64,000 bases of DNA from a bacterium (lineage in GTDB: Bacteria; Chloroflexota; Anaerolineae; Caldilineales; Caldilineaceae). The notes beneath the pieces were generated by a model that ran no database searches, was not told the DNA's origin, and worked only from the letters and a program-made list of their open reading frames with translations. This document shows positions 1 through 10,174 of this stretch, piece by piece. Each line of letters begins with the position of its first letter. Positions within the stretch are counted from its first letter, which is position 1. Location of the stretch: positions 52,988 through 116,987 of the forward strand of contig WGMT01000015.1 in NCBI GenBank assembly GCA_016124945.1. Direction: 5' to 3'. The translations under genes and the position numbers were made by a program.

Positions 1-1570
1 TCTTGCGCGCCACCGTAACCGGTTCGGTGTAGACTTCGCTGGCGGTGAGGAAGACCTGATTCTCGGCATCCCAGTCCACCCAGGCGTCGCCCGGCACTTC
101 GATGCTCGACTCAAAGCTCAGGTCCACCCAATCCAGGCTGGTGCCTACGGGGCGGCCCTCTTCTACAACCAGTTCGGCGCGCTCGATGCGATTGGGGATA
201 GCCAGGCCGGTGTAGGGATTGGGGACAGTCGCTGTCTCACCGGTGCCGCGGATCGGCATTTGGTCGAAGATCCAGTTGGTGCCGGCAATGGGGTTCCATG
301 GATTGGTGAGGATGCTAGGCATCGCCACACGTACTTCGCCGCCCTCGCCGCCGTCACGCTGGATGGTGGTGGCCCAGAGTGGGGTGCCGGAGATGGCGCC
401 GTAGAGGTCGGCAGCCACGTCGATTTCGGTGCGGACAGGGGTGACGCCGGCTCGGTCATGCAACCAGATGCGTGTTGAATCTTGCAGGGCAAGCTCCAGG
501 GCTGTAGCCATCAGGTCGCGGCGTTCTTCCAGGCTGGTGTAGAGCTGGTTGCCCAATTTTTCTGCAACTTCGGCAAATTCTTCGCTGGGGGTATAAGCCT
601 GCCACAGCGGCGAACCCAGACCTTGCGGGGTGTAGAAGAATTGGAAGTTGTTGCCCAAATCACGCGGTACTGCTGTCGTGATCCAGCCGCCGGTGTAGAT
701 ATGGAAGAGACCATCACCCGGGTTGCCGTTGATCCAGATCGGCGAAGCCTCGGCCGCCGTCTTGTAATCGCGGATGGCAGTGAACCCAATCGTCTCAATT
801 TGGCTGGCCACGTAGTCACCGATGTCGCGGCGGGCATCTTCGGTGCGGATGAGCACGCTAATTTCGACAGGCTCACCTTCATACTGCCACTTGCCGTCAA
901 CAAGGGTGGCACCCAGTGCTTCCATTTCTGCGGAGATGACTTCGTTCGCAAGTTCAGGATTGTAGGCGTACTTGGCTTCGAGTGAGCGGATCACATCTGC
1001 CATCAACGCATAGTCGCCCGAAGCGGTGTTGAAGGGGACGTAGCGCGGTGTGGCCAGACCACCCATGATTTCCTGAACAACAAAGTTGCGATCGATGAGC
1101 CAGTTCATCGCTTCGCGTACCGCCGGTACGGCAAAGGGATTCAGCTTGCCCGTGGTCTCGAAGACAGGACCCACCGGGTTGAAGCTCAGTTCATCGTACG
1201 AACCCGACGAGCGATAGGTCTTCAACGCTTCGGAGTCGGCGATGGCGGCTGCCGCTTCGCGGTTGCTCACGGCAAAGGCGTAGACGTCGATGTCGCCCTG
1301 TTCCAGGCGGGTGATCGCTGCGTCGGCAGACGGCTCTTCGACGATGATCACCGAGTCAACCCAAGCCCCATTGCGGTCGGTGCTGGGGGCGGCTTCTTCG
1401 GCCATCTCTTCGCCGGCTTCCGCTTCGTCAGCGGGTTCCTCGGCGGGCGCCATAGTCGCGGCAGGCGCCGGTTCCTCTACGGTCGGTGCTGGGGCCGCAG
1501 GCGCTGCACAAGCAGTCAACGCCATAACGACAACCAAGAGCGCGACTAGAATCAAACGCTTCTGTTGCAT
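1..1570 (-). CDS. ABC transporter substrate-binding lipoprotein, SBP_bac_5-like (3' end cut by window edge)
   Basis: The reading frame starts at the ATG at 1570 behind GGAGGTAACC and stays open to base 1, so about 523 codons are visible and the C-terminus is missing. Residues 1-21 form a lipoprotein signal ending in a lipobox (LTAC), so the protein should be anchored outside the membrane. A 40-residue Ala/Pro/Glu-rich linker follows. The rest resembles family 5 extracellular solute-binding proteins (peptide, nickel or opine uptake), with segments such as AVREAMNWLIDR and a C-terminal region rich in Trp and Asn. No permease or ATPase lies in the visible flank, so the ligand is unknown. The link to the family is by overall resemblance, not by a diagnostic motif. 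Confidence 0.8.
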   Translation of the reverse strand, partial: MQQKRLILVALLVVVMALTACAAPAAPAPTVEEPAPAATMAPAEEPADEAEAGEEMAEEAAPSTDRNGAWVDSVIIVEEPSADAAITRLEQGDIDVYAFAVSNREAAAAIADSEALKTYRSSGSYDELSFNPVGPVFETTGKLNPFAVPAVREAMNWLIDRNFVVQEIMGGLATPRYVPFNTASGDYALMADVIRSLEAKYAYNPELANEVISAEMEALGATLVDGKWQYEGEPVEISVLIRTEDARRDIGDYVASQIETIGFTAIRDYKTAAEASPIWINGNPGDGLFHIYTGGWITTAVPRDLGNNFQFFYTPQGLGSPLWQAYTPSEEFAEVAEKLGNQLYTSLEERRDLMATALELALQDSTRIWLHDRAGVTPVRTEIDVAADLYGAISGTPLWATTIQRDGGEGGEVRVAMPSILTNPWNPIAGTNWIFDQMPIRGTGETATVPNPYTGLAIPNRIERAELVVEEGRPVGTSLDWVDLSFESSIEVPGDAWVDWDAENQVFLTASEVYTEPVTVARK

Positions 1571-1935
1571 GGTTACCTCCATTGTTTGGTTGTTGGTACT
1601 ACGAGATCATACTGCGAGATCAATCGCAAACAGATTGGTTCATCAGCCGGGGGATGGCGCTGACTTCGATGATAGTACTGACGGCTTGTTCAAATTGCTC
1701 TGAACAGGCAAATAGTAGCATCAAGCTATTTTCCCTGTCAACCTTTGATCAAGTTTCCCTCAAGTTCATCTGTGCTTCTGTAACACTCCTTTCTGCACTG
1801 GAAAATGAAAGAAGTATAATCTAGTATAGCAGATACCGAACCAACAGTGTTGACAAGATATCGACAGCGGTTACTTTGCATTGTGCATAGCCATACCCTG
1901 CACACGACCCGCCCTTTTCCGCCCAAGGAGTTCCG
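1571..1935. other. intergenic region between divergent genes
   Basis: This 365-base gap must hold the promoters of the binding protein (minus) and the DUF255 gene (plus). A TATAAT hexamer lies at 1815-1820 and a TTGACA at 1850-1855, but neither has a good partner at 16-18 bases, so I assign no promoter. AAGGAG at 1925-1930 is the ribosome-binding site of the 1936 gene. No coding signal or repeat is seen. Confidence 0.5.
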
Positions 1936-4005
1936 ATGGCACATTCTGCCGATCCCAAATACACCAACCGTCTGCTCCACGAGACGTCGCCCTACCTGTT
2001 GCAACATGCCCATAACCCCGTCGACTGGCAACCGTGGGGGCCCGAAGCGCTTTCCACCGCCCAAACCGAGGACAAGCCCATCTTCCTCAGTGTCGGTTAC
2101 AGCGCCTGTCACTGGTGTCATGTGATGGAACGCGAAAGCTTCGAGGACGAAGCCACTGCGCTGATTATGAACGAACGTTTTGTCAACATCAAAGTCGATC
2201 GCGAGGAGCGCCCCGATCTCGACTCAATCTACATGGACGCCGTGCAGGCCATGACCGGCCAGGGTGGCTGGCCTATGAGCGTCTTCCTCACCCCACAAGG
2301 ACAGCCCTTCTACGGCGGCACCTACTACCCACCCGAGCCGCGCTACGGCATGCCCAGTTTCAAACAGGTGCTGCTGGCTGTCTCCGAAGCCTACACCACC
2401 CGCCGCGATGAAATCGAAGGGCAGGCTGTGCGCCTCACCGAAGCGCTCAACCGCTCGGGTTTCCTCCAGAGCAACGGCGGCGATCTGAGCACCCAGATCC
2501 TCGAAGACGCCGTCCAGAAGTTGCAGCACTACTTCGACAATTACCACGGCGGCTTCGGCGATCAGCCCAAATTCCCCCAGCCCATGACCCTCGACTTTGC
2601 CATGAGCCAGTCCAAACGTACCGGCGATCTCGACGCACTCTATCTCGCCGAATTTACGTTAGAGAAGATGGCCCAGGGGGGCATCTACGATCACCTGGGC
2701 GGCGGTTTCCACCGCTACAGCGTCGACAGGGTGTGGCTGGTGCCCCACTTCGAGAAGATGCTCTACGACAACGCCCAACTGCTGCGCAGCTACCTCTATG
2801 CCTGGCAGATCACTGGGCGCGCCGACTTCCGGCGTGTGGTGGAAGAGACCACCGACTATGTCCTGCGCGAGATGACATCCCCAAACGGTGGCTTTTACAG
2901 CACACAGGATGCAGACAGTGAAGGGGAAGAGGGCAAGTTCTTTGTGTGGACACCCGCCGAGATTGAGGCGATCCTTGGCACAGAGGACGCGGCCATGTTC
3001 AAACGTGTCTATAACGTCACCGCGCAGGGGAACTTCGAGGGGCACAACATCCTGAACCTGTCTCAGGCGCTGGAGAAGAGCGCCGAGACGCTGAAGATGG
3101 CGCCAAAACCTTTCCTGGCACGCATGGCAGCGCTGCGCCAAAAGCTCTTCGACGTGCGCGAGGAGCGCATCAAGCCCGGCCGCGACGAAAAGGTGCTCAC
3201 CGAGTGGAACGGCCTCATGATCCACGCCCTGGCCGAAGTCGGCGTCATCCTCCAACGGGCGGACGCGCTCACTGCCGCCATCAACGCCGCCGACTTTGTC
3301 CTGGGGGCAATGAGCCAGGCAGACGGCAAACTTTACCGATCCTACAAAGATGGGCAGGCCCGCTTCAACGCCTACCTTGAAGACTACGCCGCCTTTGTGC
3401 GCGCTCTGATTGCGCTCTACGAGGCCACCTTCGATCTGCGCTGGTTGGCCGAAGCCAGCCGCCTCACCCAGATCATGATCGCCCAGTTTGGTGACAGCCA
3501 AAACGGTGGCTTCTTCCAAACCGGGGCCGACCATGAAACGCTGGTGGTGCGGCGTAAAGACTTCATCGACAACGCCATCCCCAGCGGCAACTCTCTGGCC
3601 GCCGACCTGCTGATCCGGCTCTCGAAGCTTACCGGCAACGACGAATACCGCCACCAGGCTGTCCGCATCTTCAGCTTGATGGAATCTGCCATGTCTCAGC
3701 AGCCTACGGGCTTTGGCCGTCTGCTCGGGGCGCTCAACGATTACCTGTCGCCCAGCCAGGAGATCGCCATCGTGGGCGATCCCCAAGACGAACGCACGCA
3801 GGCCCTCCTGGCCGAAGTACGCCGCCACTACCTGCCCAGCACCATCCTGGCGCGCAAGGACCCCACCCGCCAAGACGAAAACATCCTGCCCCTCCTCGAA
3901 GGCCGCACCCTCGTCAACGGCAAACCCGCCGCCTACGTCTGTGAAAACTTCGCCTGCAAGCTCCCGGTGACGGAAGTGAAAGATCTGGCGCAGTTGCTCC
4001 AATAA
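1936..4005 (+). CDS. yyaL: DUF255 thioredoxin-like / N-acylglucosamine epimerase-fold protein (YyaL, SPATA20 family)
   Basis: This 689-residue protein has the full length of the YyaL/SPATA20 family. The N-terminal thioredoxin-like domain carries the family signature around residue 60 (ACHWCHVM, a CxxC pair), then SFEDE, and [11 protein letters not shown]. The central and C-terminal parts form the alpha/alpha-barrel region, with [13 protein letters not shown] and [13 protein letters not shown]. The cellular role of the family is not settled; a redox or thiol-dependent function is inferred from the CxxC. The start is supported by AAGGAG five bases upstream. The stop codon at 4003-4005 is already inside the left arm of a long inverted repeat shared with the convergent alanine dehydrogenase gene. 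Confidence 0.93.
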   Translation: MAHSADPKYTNRLLHETSPYLLQHAHNPVDWQPWGPEALSTAQTEDKPIFLSVGYSACHWCHVMERESFEDEATALIMNERFVNIKVDREERPDLDSIYMDAVQAMTGQGGWPMSVFLTPQGQPFYGGTYYPPEPRYGMPSFKQVLLAVSEAYTTRRDEIEGQAVRLTEALNRSGFLQSNGGDLSTQILEDAVQKLQHYFDNYHGGFGDQPKFPQPMTLDFAMSQSKRTGDLDALYLAEFTLEKMAQGGIYDHLGGGFHRYSVDRVWLVPHFEKMLYDNAQLLRSYLYAWQITGRADFRRVVEETTDYVLREMTSPNGGFYSTQDADSEGEEGKFFVWTPAEIEAILGTEDAAMFKRVYNVTAQGNFEGHNILNLSQALEKSAETLKMAPKPFLARMAALRQKLFDVREERIKPGRDEKVLTEWNGLMIHALAEVGVILQRADALTAAINAADFVLGAMSQADGKLYRSYKDGQARFNAYLEDYAAFVRALIALYEATFDLRWLAEASRLTQIMIAQFGDSQNGGFFQTGADHETLVVRRKDFIDNAIPSGNSLAADLLIRLSKLTGNDEYRHQAVRIFSLMESAMSQQPTGFGRLLGALNDYLSPSQEIAIVGDPQDERTQALLAEVRRHYLPSTILARKDPTRQDENILPLLEGRTLVNGKPAAYVCENFACKLPVTEVKDLAQLLQ

Positions 4006-4078
4006 AATTGAAGAATGATGAATGAAGATTGGGGAGAGGTTATCTACCCAATCTTCATTCATCATTCTTCAAATTTTA
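4003..4078. repeat. long palindrome between convergent genes
   Basis: Left arm 4003-4033 and right arm 4047-4078 pair over about 31 bases with a single bulge, around a 13-base loop. The upstream gene's TAA lies in the left arm, and the right arm ends 12 bases before the alanine dehydrogenase stop. The arms contain the tandem word AATGATGAATGAAG. It could act as a bidirectional terminator, but there is only a short T run. Confidence 0.9.
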
Positions 4079-4089
4079 TTCTTCAAACT

Positions 4090-5199
4090 TCAGCTCAGAC
4101 TCTTGACCGCGTCAACATAATTCATCCCAAACGCCTGGGCCACCGCTTCATACGTCAGTTGGCCGGCGTGGGTGTTGAGGCCATGTTGCAAGGGAATGCT
4201 CCTGCGGATGGCATCGAGGCCGTGATCCGCCAATTGCAAGGCGTAGGGGACAGTCTGATTGGTGAGGGCGAAGGTGCTGGTGCGCGGGACTGCGCCCGGC
4301 ATGTTGGCCACACAGTAGTGGACAACGCCGTCGATCTCAAAGGTGGGGTTGCTGTGGGTGGTGGGGTGGCTTGTCTCTACACAGCCGCCCTGATCCACAG
4401 ACACATCGACGATCACCGAGGCTTTCTTCATTTCGGGCAGCATGTCGCGGGTCACCAACCAGGGCGCACGCCCCCCAGGAATCAGGACAGCGCCGATCAC
4501 CAGATCGGCGGCGAAGACGGCTTCTTCGATGTTTGCTTCGTTGCTGGTACGTGTCTCTAACTGGCCGCGGAAGACGTCGTCGAGGTATTGGAGCCGGTTA
4601 TGGCTCAGATCGAGCACGGTGACATGCGCGCCCAGGCCAATCGCCATTTTTGCGGCATTGGTGCCCACCACGCCGCCGCCCAACACTGCCACCCGCCCCG
4701 GCGCCACACCGGGGACGCCGCCAAGCAGCACGCCGCGCCCGCCGTTGTTGCGCTGCAAATAGGCTGCGCCCACCTGCGTCGCCATGCGCCCTGCCACTTC
4801 GCTCATGGGCATTAACAGCGGCAACCGTCCATCGCCGGTCTGCACCGTCTCGTAGGCCACGGCCGTCGTCCCCGCCACAAGCAAGCGCTCCGTCAGCGGG
4901 CGATCTGCGGCCAGGTGCAGGTAGGTGAAGAGAAGCAGGTCAGGGCGCAAGAAATCATATTCCGCCGCCACCGGCTCCTTCACCTTCACTACCATCTGCG
5001 CGCCCCAGGCGTCCGCTGCTGTGGGGACAATCTGCGCGCCGGCGGCAATGTATTCCTCGTCGCCGATGGCGCTGCCGTCGCCTGCGCCCGTCTGCACCAA
5101 CACCTGATGGCCGCGGCGTGTCAACATGCGCACCGCGCCTGCCGTCAACCCGACCCGACTTTCGCTGTCCTTTACTTCTTTTGGAAGGCCGATAATCAT
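4090..5199 (-). CDS. ald: alanine dehydrogenase
   Basis: The 369-residue length is typical for L-alanine dehydrogenase, which reversibly converts L-alanine and NAD+ to pyruvate, ammonia and NADH in the cytoplasm. The N-terminus ([19 protein letters not shown]) is the classic family start. The NAD-binding Rossmann motif [13 protein letters not shown] and the [11 protein letters not shown] segment are present. AAAGGAG lies about 8 bases upstream of the ATG. It is a single gene, convergent with the DUF255 gene and divergent from the tRNA cluster. Confidence 0.97.
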   Translation of the reverse strand: MIIGLPKEVKDSESRVGLTAGAVRMLTRRGHQVLVQTGAGDGSAIGDEEYIAAGAQIVPTAADAWGAQMVVKVKEPVAAEYDFLRPDLLLFTYLHLAADRPLTERLLVAGTTAVAYETVQTGDGRLPLLMPMSEVAGRMATQVGAAYLQRNNGGRGVLLGGVPGVAPGRVAVLGGGVVGTNAAKMAIGLGAHVTVLDLSHNRLQYLDDVFRGQLETRTSNEANIEEAVFAADLVIGAVLIPGGRAPWLVTRDMLPEMKKASVIVDVSVDQGGCVETSHPTTHSNPTFEIDGVVHYCVANMPGAVPRTSTFALTNQTVPYALQLADHGLDAIRRSIPLQHGLNTHAGQLTYEAVAQAFGMNYVDAVKSLS

Positions 5200-5372
5200 C
5201 CTTAACGACTCCTTTTGTTAATGGCAAGAGACCCGGATCTCAAACCCCATTGTCTGAAAATGATCTCAAATTGTTAGTGTATCAATAAGCGTCGTTCTGG
5301 GGCAAGAGGTTGCGCACATATTTCGGCAAAAAGAGATAGAACGCGCTGGTGACGGTGCGTCACATACAATGT

Positions 5373-5399
5373 TTGACGTTTGGCCTGCAATTGTATAAA
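5373..5399 (+). promoter_or_regulatory. likely promoter of the tRNA cluster
   Basis: TTGACG at 5373-5378 and TATAAA at 5394-5399 are separated by 15 bases (16 if the -35 is read as TTTGAC). Transcription would start about 6 bases before tRNA-Pro, as expected for a stable-RNA promoter. The short spacer is a weakness of the call. Confidence 0.55.
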
Positions 5400-5411
5400 A
5401 TGGTTTCATAT

Positions 5412-5488
<77 letters not shown>

Positions 5489-5494
5489 TCTTTT

Positions 5495-5565
5495 GCGGGT
5501 ATAGCTTAATGGCAAAGCACTAGCCTTCCAAGCTAGCTATGCGGGTTCGATTCCCGCTACCCGCT
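5495..5565 (+). tRNA. tRNA-Gly (anticodon TCC)
   Basis: The 71-nt cloverleaf has acceptor stem GCGGGTA/TACCCGC and anticodon stem CTAGC/GCTAG with loop CTTCCAA. The T arm is GCGGG-TTCGATT-CCCGC. CCA is not encoded, so it must be added after transcription. It starts 6 bases after tRNA-Pro, so the two are surely cotranscribed. Confidence 0.97.
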
Positions 5566-5574
5566 TGAGCACTG

Positions 5575-5627
5575 GGTGACTGGGTTATTTGGTGATTGAA
5601 CGAAAATCACTCAGTAACCAAGTCACC
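5575..5627. repeat. palindromic phrase element between tRNA genes
   Basis: Arms at 5575-5597 and 5605-5627 (23 bases each, a few mismatches) read GGTGACTGGGTTATTTGGTGATT and its inverse. The words belong to the same style of repeat as elsewhere in the window (GGTGATT). It lies in the spacer of the tRNA transcript and would form a hairpin between tRNA-Gly and tRNA-Met. Confidence 0.85.
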
Positions 5628-5651
5628 TTTTTGGATCAATAGCTTAATTTT

Positions 5652-5724
<73 letters not shown>

Positions 5725-5763
5725 ACGCAACGTAGGACCATCCTCCCTCGAAAGGACTGCTCC

Positions 5764-6231
5764 ATGATCGTGCGCGATATTATGTCCAGCCCGGTAATCA
5801 CAGTGACGCCGGAGACGTCGATCCAGGCGGTGGCGCAGTTGATGCGTGATCGTCACATCAGCGGTGTGCCGGTGGTAGACAATGGTGGACGGCTAATCGG
5901 CATCGTCACCGAGGTTGATTTGATTGCACAGCATGCCCCTGCCCGGGCGCCCAGCTACATTTCGCTCTTGTGGGCGCTCATCCCCCTGCGCCTGGACGAT
6001 TACACCCGTTACAAAGAACAGGTGCGCCACATTTTGGCTGTCAATGCCGAACAGTTAATGACCGAAGATCCAACCACCGTCTCCCCCGAAGCTACGCTGG
6101 AGCAAGTGGCTGAGTTGATGGTACAGCCGGGGCACAGCTCTCTGCCTGTCCTCGAAAATGACCAATTGGTGGGGATCATCACACGTACCGACCTGGTGCG
6201 GGTGATTGAGGCACTCGAAGTACAAGGATAA
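5764..6231 (+). CDS. two-CBS-domain protein
   Basis: The 155 residues consist almost entirely of a CBS (Bateman) pair. The first unit (residues about 3-60) begins VRDIMSSPVITVTPETS and contains GIVTEVDLI. The second (about 95-152) contains MTEDPTTVSPEA and GIITRTDLVRVIE. Such pairs usually bind adenine nucleotides and act as energy or ligand sensors. No effector domain is attached, so the target is unknown. It starts 40 bases after the last tRNA behind a weak AAAGGA, and shares the strand of the ABC genes that follow. Confidence 0.92.
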   Translation: MIVRDIMSSPVITVTPETSIQAVAQLMRDRHISGVPVVDNGGRLIGIVTEVDLIAQHAPARAPSYISLLWALIPLRLDDYTRYKEQVRHILAVNAEQLMTEDPTTVSPEATLEQVAELMVQPGHSSLPVLENDQLVGIITRTDLVRVIEALEVQG

Positions 6232-6449
6232 CTACGTTAATCGTTTTTGTTGGGTATGCACATCCCCTGTGCAAGACCGCATCGATGCTGTCTAGCTTGT
6301 TACACTTCCTCAAACACAACAAAGGTAGTTCAGCGGCAAGGTTGCCGAGGGTTGGGCATTGGTCCACCACCGGTTTCAACCTGCCGCTTTTCATTCTTGC
6401 TGTTTTCCACCCTGGCTGTTTCCCACCCGCTTACCCAAGGAGATCACCG

Positions 6450-8027
6450 ATGCGACGCACCTCCCTGCTGGCACTACTGCTGACTCTGTTGTTGACGTTG
6501 GCAGCCTGCGCCGCACCCGCCTCAGAACCAGCCGGCGACACCGGCGCAGCCGCAGATACTGCGGCTGACAGCGCAGTGACGATCCCTTCTGAACCGGTAT
6601 ACGGCGGCAACCTCACCGTGGCCCTCGATGGCGAGATTGACACCATCGACCCCCATGTGTCGGTGACAATTGTTGGTTTTCAAGTCTACACCCAGATTTT
6701 CGAAGGACTTGTGGAGGCCACGCCCACGTTAGACAATGTGGTGCCGCTGCTGGCCGAATCGTGGGAGCAGACCGACGACGTGACCTATGTCTTCACTCTG
6801 CGCCAGGGGATCACCTTCCACGACGGCTCAGACTTCACCGCCGAGGACGTTGTCTACAGCTATGATCGGGTGATGTCCGAGGATTTTGGGTCGCCGCGCC
6901 GGGCCGATCTACTGCCCATTGAGAGTGTCACCGCGGTGGATGATTACACGGTTGAGTTTAAGCTCACACAGCCCTTCGCGCCTTTCTTGACCAAGCTCGA
7001 AGTCTTGCGCATCGTGCCTGCTGATCCGGAAAACGATCCGGCTACCAACCCCGTCGGCACCGGTCCTTTTGCGTTTGTGGAATGGATCACCGGCCAACGT
7101 ATTGAACTGGTGAAGAACGAAAATTACTGGCAGGAAGGCCGCCCCTACCTCGACGGCGTCGTCTTCCGCCCAATTGCTGAGCCAAGCACACGAGTCGTGG
7201 AATTGCAGACCGGTTCAGTGGACATGCTCAACTCAGTGCCGTCCAAAGATGTGGCCGCACTGGACGCCGATCCCAACACAGACGTCTACCGTGTGATGGG
7301 TGTGGTGCGCGATCACATCGGCTTCAACATGGAAAGCCCACTCTTCGCCGACAACCCCAATCTGCGCAAGGCCATCGGCTGGGCCATCAACCGTGAGGCG
7401 ATTGTCGAAGCGATTATGTTCGGCTACGCCGTCCCCGCGCAGATTGCCATCCCCAGCACCCATTGGGCCTACAACCCGGCGGTGGAAGGCGCTTTCGGCT
7501 ATGATTTGGCCAAGGCCAAGGAATATTACGACGCCTCGGATCCCAAGCCCGAATCGATCACGGTCAAGGTCAGCCCCACCTACCCCGACCAGGTGAAGAT
7601 GGCCGAGTTGCTGCAACAGGATCTGGCCCAGATCGGCCTTGATCTCCAGATCGAACAACTGGAATGGTCCACCTGGATTCAGCAGGTGGTGAGCGAAGGC
7701 AATTACGAGGTCGAGATCGTGCTAATTTCGGGCGGCAACGATCCCGACGACTTCTTCTACCAGTGGCATCGCACCGGCGAAGTCTTCAACATTCAGCGCT
7801 ACTCGGATCCGGACATGGATCAGATGCTCGCCGATGCCCGCGTCGCCACCGATCAGGAGACGCGCCGTGATCTCTACTACCAGATCCAAGAAAAGCTAAT
7901 CGAAGACGCGCCCATGATCCACATCATCTACCGCGAATCGATCATCGCCACCACTGCCCGCCTGCAAGATTTCACCATGACCGGGCGCTATGACATGAAC
8001 TTCCGCGATGTGTGGTTGACTGAGTAA
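6450..8027 (+). CDS. peptide-type ABC transporter substrate-binding lipoprotein (SBP_bac_5)
   Basis: The start is set at 6450 because AAGGAG lies 7 bases upstream and a lipoprotein signal begins there (RRTSLLALLL, lipobox LAAC). The same frame is open upstream to 6285 without a signal. The 525-residue product shows family 5 solute-binding features: GGNLTVALDGEIDTIDPH after the linker, VYTFTLRQGITFHDG-like and GTGPFAFVEW segments, and a C-terminal YYQIQEKLIEDAP. Two permease genes follow on the same strand, so this is the ligand-binding part of a dipeptide/oligopeptide-type importer. No ATPase gene is in the cluster. The exact ligand is unknown. Confidence 0.93.
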   Translation: MRRTSLLALLLTLLLTLAACAAPASEPAGDTGAAADTAADSAVTIPSEPVYGGNLTVALDGEIDTIDPHVSVTIVGFQVYTQIFEGLVEATPTLDNVVPLLAESWEQTDDVTYVFTLRQGITFHDGSDFTAEDVVYSYDRVMSEDFGSPRRADLLPIESVTAVDDYTVEFKLTQPFAPFLTKLEVLRIVPADPENDPATNPVGTGPFAFVEWITGQRIELVKNENYWQEGRPYLDGVVFRPIAEPSTRVVELQTGSVDMLNSVPSKDVAALDADPNTDVYRVMGVVRDHIGFNMESPLFADNPNLRKAIGWAINREAIVEAIMFGYAVPAQIAIPSTHWAYNPAVEGAFGYDLAKAKEYYDASDPKPESITVKVSPTYPDQVKMAELLQQDLAQIGLDLQIEQLEWSTWIQQVVSEGNYEVEIVLISGGNDPDDFFYQWHRTGEVFNIQRYSDPDMDQMLADARVATDQETRRDLYYQIQEKLIEDAPMIHIIYRESIIATTARLQDFTMTGRYDMNFRDVWLTE

Positions 8028-8030
8028 AAC

Positions 8031-8140
8031 GTGATGCGTGATTCGTGATTCGTGGGTAGAGTTTGTTTCGTTGATGCCTGGATAATGGGGCCGTTGTGAT
8101 AGTGCGTAGTGCGTAGTCAGTTTACGCACTACGCACTATC
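8031..8140. repeat. phrase repeats plus 18-bp perfect hairpin after the binding-protein gene
   Basis: Three bases after the stop the words GTGATGCGTGATTCGTGATTCGTG run from 8031. A perfect 18-bp stem follows, with arms 8098-8115 and 8123-8140, a 7-base loop and the word AGTGCGTAGTGCGTA. It lies between the abundant binding protein and its permeases, so it could lower permease expression, as intergenic hairpins do in other importer operons. Confidence 0.9.
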
Positions 8141-8226
8141 GTAACCGCATCCGTTCCAAGCAAAACAGCAAGAAACAAAACCTACGCAACCCGCACTAGA
8201 CGCCACGCAAAGGTACTTTCACATTC

Positions 8227-9171
8227 ATGAACCGCTATATCATCAACCGCCTTTTCCAGATGATCCCCGTGATTTTCGGGGTGTTGCTGGCGGTGTTCCT
8301 TATGCTCAAGTTCACACCGGGCGATCCGGCGGCGACGATTCTGGGTGTGCAAGCCACGCCGGATGAACTGGCGCGCCTGCGTCGGGCCATGGGGCTGGAT
8401 CAGCCCTGGTTTGTGCAGTTCGGTATCTGGCTTGGCAATGCGTTGCAGGGCGATCTGGGGGTCTCGTACATTAGCAAGAAGCCGGTCTCCGAGATCATCG
8501 GCACACGCTTCCCCATCACGCTGGAGTTGACGCTGATTTCCATGCTGATCGCGGTGATCGTAGGCGTGCCGGCAGGGATCATCTCGGCGGCGCGGCGTTA
8601 CTCGGTGCTCGACTATTCGATTACCGGTCTGGCGCTGTTCGGTGTGAGTATGCCTTCTTTCTGGTTCGCCATTTTGCTGATCCTGCTTTTTTCTCTACAT
8701 TTGGGCTGGCTACCCGCATCGGGTTATGTGGGCTGGGAGGCAGGGGTAATTCCTCACCTACGCTCGATGGCTATGCCTGCGCTGGCGTTGGGACTTTTCC
8801 TCGTGGGGTCGCTGGTACGCTTCAGCCGCGCTTCGATGATCGAGACGCTGGTGCAAGACTATGTGCGCACGGCTAAGGCCAAGGGCATCTCGCGCCGTGG
8901 TATCATCCTGGGCCATGCGCTGAAGAATGCGTTGATCCCCACGGTAACGGTGTTGGGCATTCAATTTGGCGGGCTTTTGGGCGGCGCAGTGATCATCGAG
9001 ACGATCTTCGCCTTCCCCGGCATTGGATCGGCGCTGCTCACCGCCGTCAATCAGCGCGACTACCCGGTGGTACAGGGGGTGACGCTGGTGGTGGCGCTTG
9101 CGTTTACCTTCTCGAACCTGCTGGTCGACGTTGCCTATACCTGGCTCAATCCGCGCATCCGCTATAGCTAG
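8227..9171 (+). CDS. dppB: ABC transporter permease, DppB type
   Basis: This 314-residue integral membrane protein begins MNRYIINRLFQMIPVIFGV, typical of DppB/OppB. It has about six transmembrane segments, with the BPD_transp_1 domain over roughly residues 95-310. The EAA-type loop contacting the ATPase is seen near residue 205-235 (RTAKAKGISRRGIILGHALKNA). It forms the first half of the channel of the importer whose binding protein lies upstream. No clear Shine-Dalgarno precedes the ATG. The second permease starts 10 bases after its stop. Confidence 0.95.
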   Translation: MNRYIINRLFQMIPVIFGVLLAVFLMLKFTPGDPAATILGVQATPDELARLRRAMGLDQPWFVQFGIWLGNALQGDLGVSYISKKPVSEIIGTRFPITLELTLISMLIAVIVGVPAGIISAARRYSVLDYSITGLALFGVSMPSFWFAILLILLFSLHLGWLPASGYVGWEAGVIPHLRSMAMPALALGLFLVGSLVRFSRASMIETLVQDYVRTAKAKGISRRGIILGHALKNALIPTVTVLGIQFGGLLGGAVIIETIFAFPGIGSALLTAVNQRDYPVVQGVTLVVALAFTFSNLLVDVAYTWLNPRIRYS

Positions 9172-9181
9172 ACAAGTGATC

Positions 9182-10084
9182 ATGACTGCCAATCAAGCAT
9201 TGTTGAAATCACCAAAACAGCGGGAAGACCTGGCGCTTAAGCGGTCGCCCGAACGTCCACTCCAGCGGGCGCTGCGTCGTTTTCGGCGGCACAAGCTGGC
9301 GCTGGTGGGGCTGTTTTTCCTTTTGCTGCTGGCGGTGAGCGCGCTGGCCCCTTCGCTGATCGCGCCCTATGATCCGCTCCTCATGCAGATTCCGTCGCGG
9401 TTGCAGCCGCCTTCATTCGCCCATCCTTTCGGCACCGATGACTTTGGGCGCGATATCTTTTCGCGGGTGATCCACGGGGCGCGTATTTCGTTGCAGGTGA
9501 GCTTCATCGCCGTGGGGATCGCCGCCGGCATCGGTATTACACTGGGCCTGATCGCGGGCTACGTGGGCGGCTTTTTCGACGCCGTGATCATGCGCCTGAT
9601 GGACGTGATCTTCTCCTTCCCGCCGATTTTGCTGGCGATTGCGATTATGGCGTTGTTGGGCGCATCAACGACAAATGTGATGATCGCCATCGGCATTGTC
9701 TACATTCCCATCTTTGCGCGCATTGTGCGCGGCACCACCCTGGCGCTTAAGGAATTGGACTACATCGAAGCCGCCTACGCCTGCGGCGCGCCCACAGGAC
9801 GCATCCTCTGGCGACACATTTTGCCGGGGACGCTGGATGCCATCACCGTGCAGATTACACTGTCGCTGGCCTATGCCATCCTGGCCGAAGCCTCGCTCTC
9901 GTTCCTTGGCCTGGGGACACAGCCGCCCGATCCTTCGTGGGGCTCGATGTTAAGTTTCGGTCGGCAGTGGGTGCGCGAAGCGCCCTGGTTTTCGTTCTTC
10001 CCGGGATTGGCGATTTTTGTCACGGTCTTGAGCTTCAATCTGGTGGGCGATGGCTGGCGCGACGCACTTGATCCTCGTCTGTAG
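9182..10084 (+). CDS. dppC: ABC transporter permease, DppC type
   Basis: The start at 9182 (MTANQALLKSPKQRE) is preferred over the longer frame beginning at 9098, which would overlap dppB by 74 bases. The 300-residue product has the N-terminal OppC_N helix, then FGTDDFGRDIFSRVIHGAR, a signature of DppC/OppC. Five more membrane segments and the coupling loop (YVYIEAAYACGAPTGRILWRHILPG-like) follow. It pairs with DppB to form the pore. The cluster ends without dppD or dppF, so the ATPases must be encoded elsewhere. Confidence 0.95.
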   Translation: MTANQALLKSPKQREDLALKRSPERPLQRALRRFRRHKLALVGLFFLLLLAVSALAPSLIAPYDPLLMQIPSRLQPPSFAHPFGTDDFGRDIFSRVIHGARISLQVSFIAVGIAAGIGITLGLIAGYVGGFFDAVIMRLMDVIFSFPPILLAIAIMALLGASTTNVMIAIGIVYIPIFARIVRGTTLALKELDYIEAAYACGAPTGRILWRHILPGTLDAITVQITLSLAYAILAEASLSFLGLGTQPPDPSWGSMLSFGRQWVREAPWFSFFPGLAIFVTVLSFNLVGDGWRDALDPRL

Positions 10085-10174
10085 CCCATCGGAATCATTA
10101 TCACCGCCCCAATTTTAGGCTTATGCAAAACTGCACACGAAGGACAGTCGTTACTCAATGGAGAGGAGTTCCCC

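Noticed and set aside
1815..1855. TATAAT and TTGACA hexamers as a promoter
   Set aside because: They occur in the wrong order and spacing; neither has a partner at 16-18 bases on either strand.
2659..4065. 468-codon open frame on the minus strand
   Set aside because: It is antisense to the well-supported DUF255 gene, lacks family signatures and has the composition of a GC-rich shadow frame.
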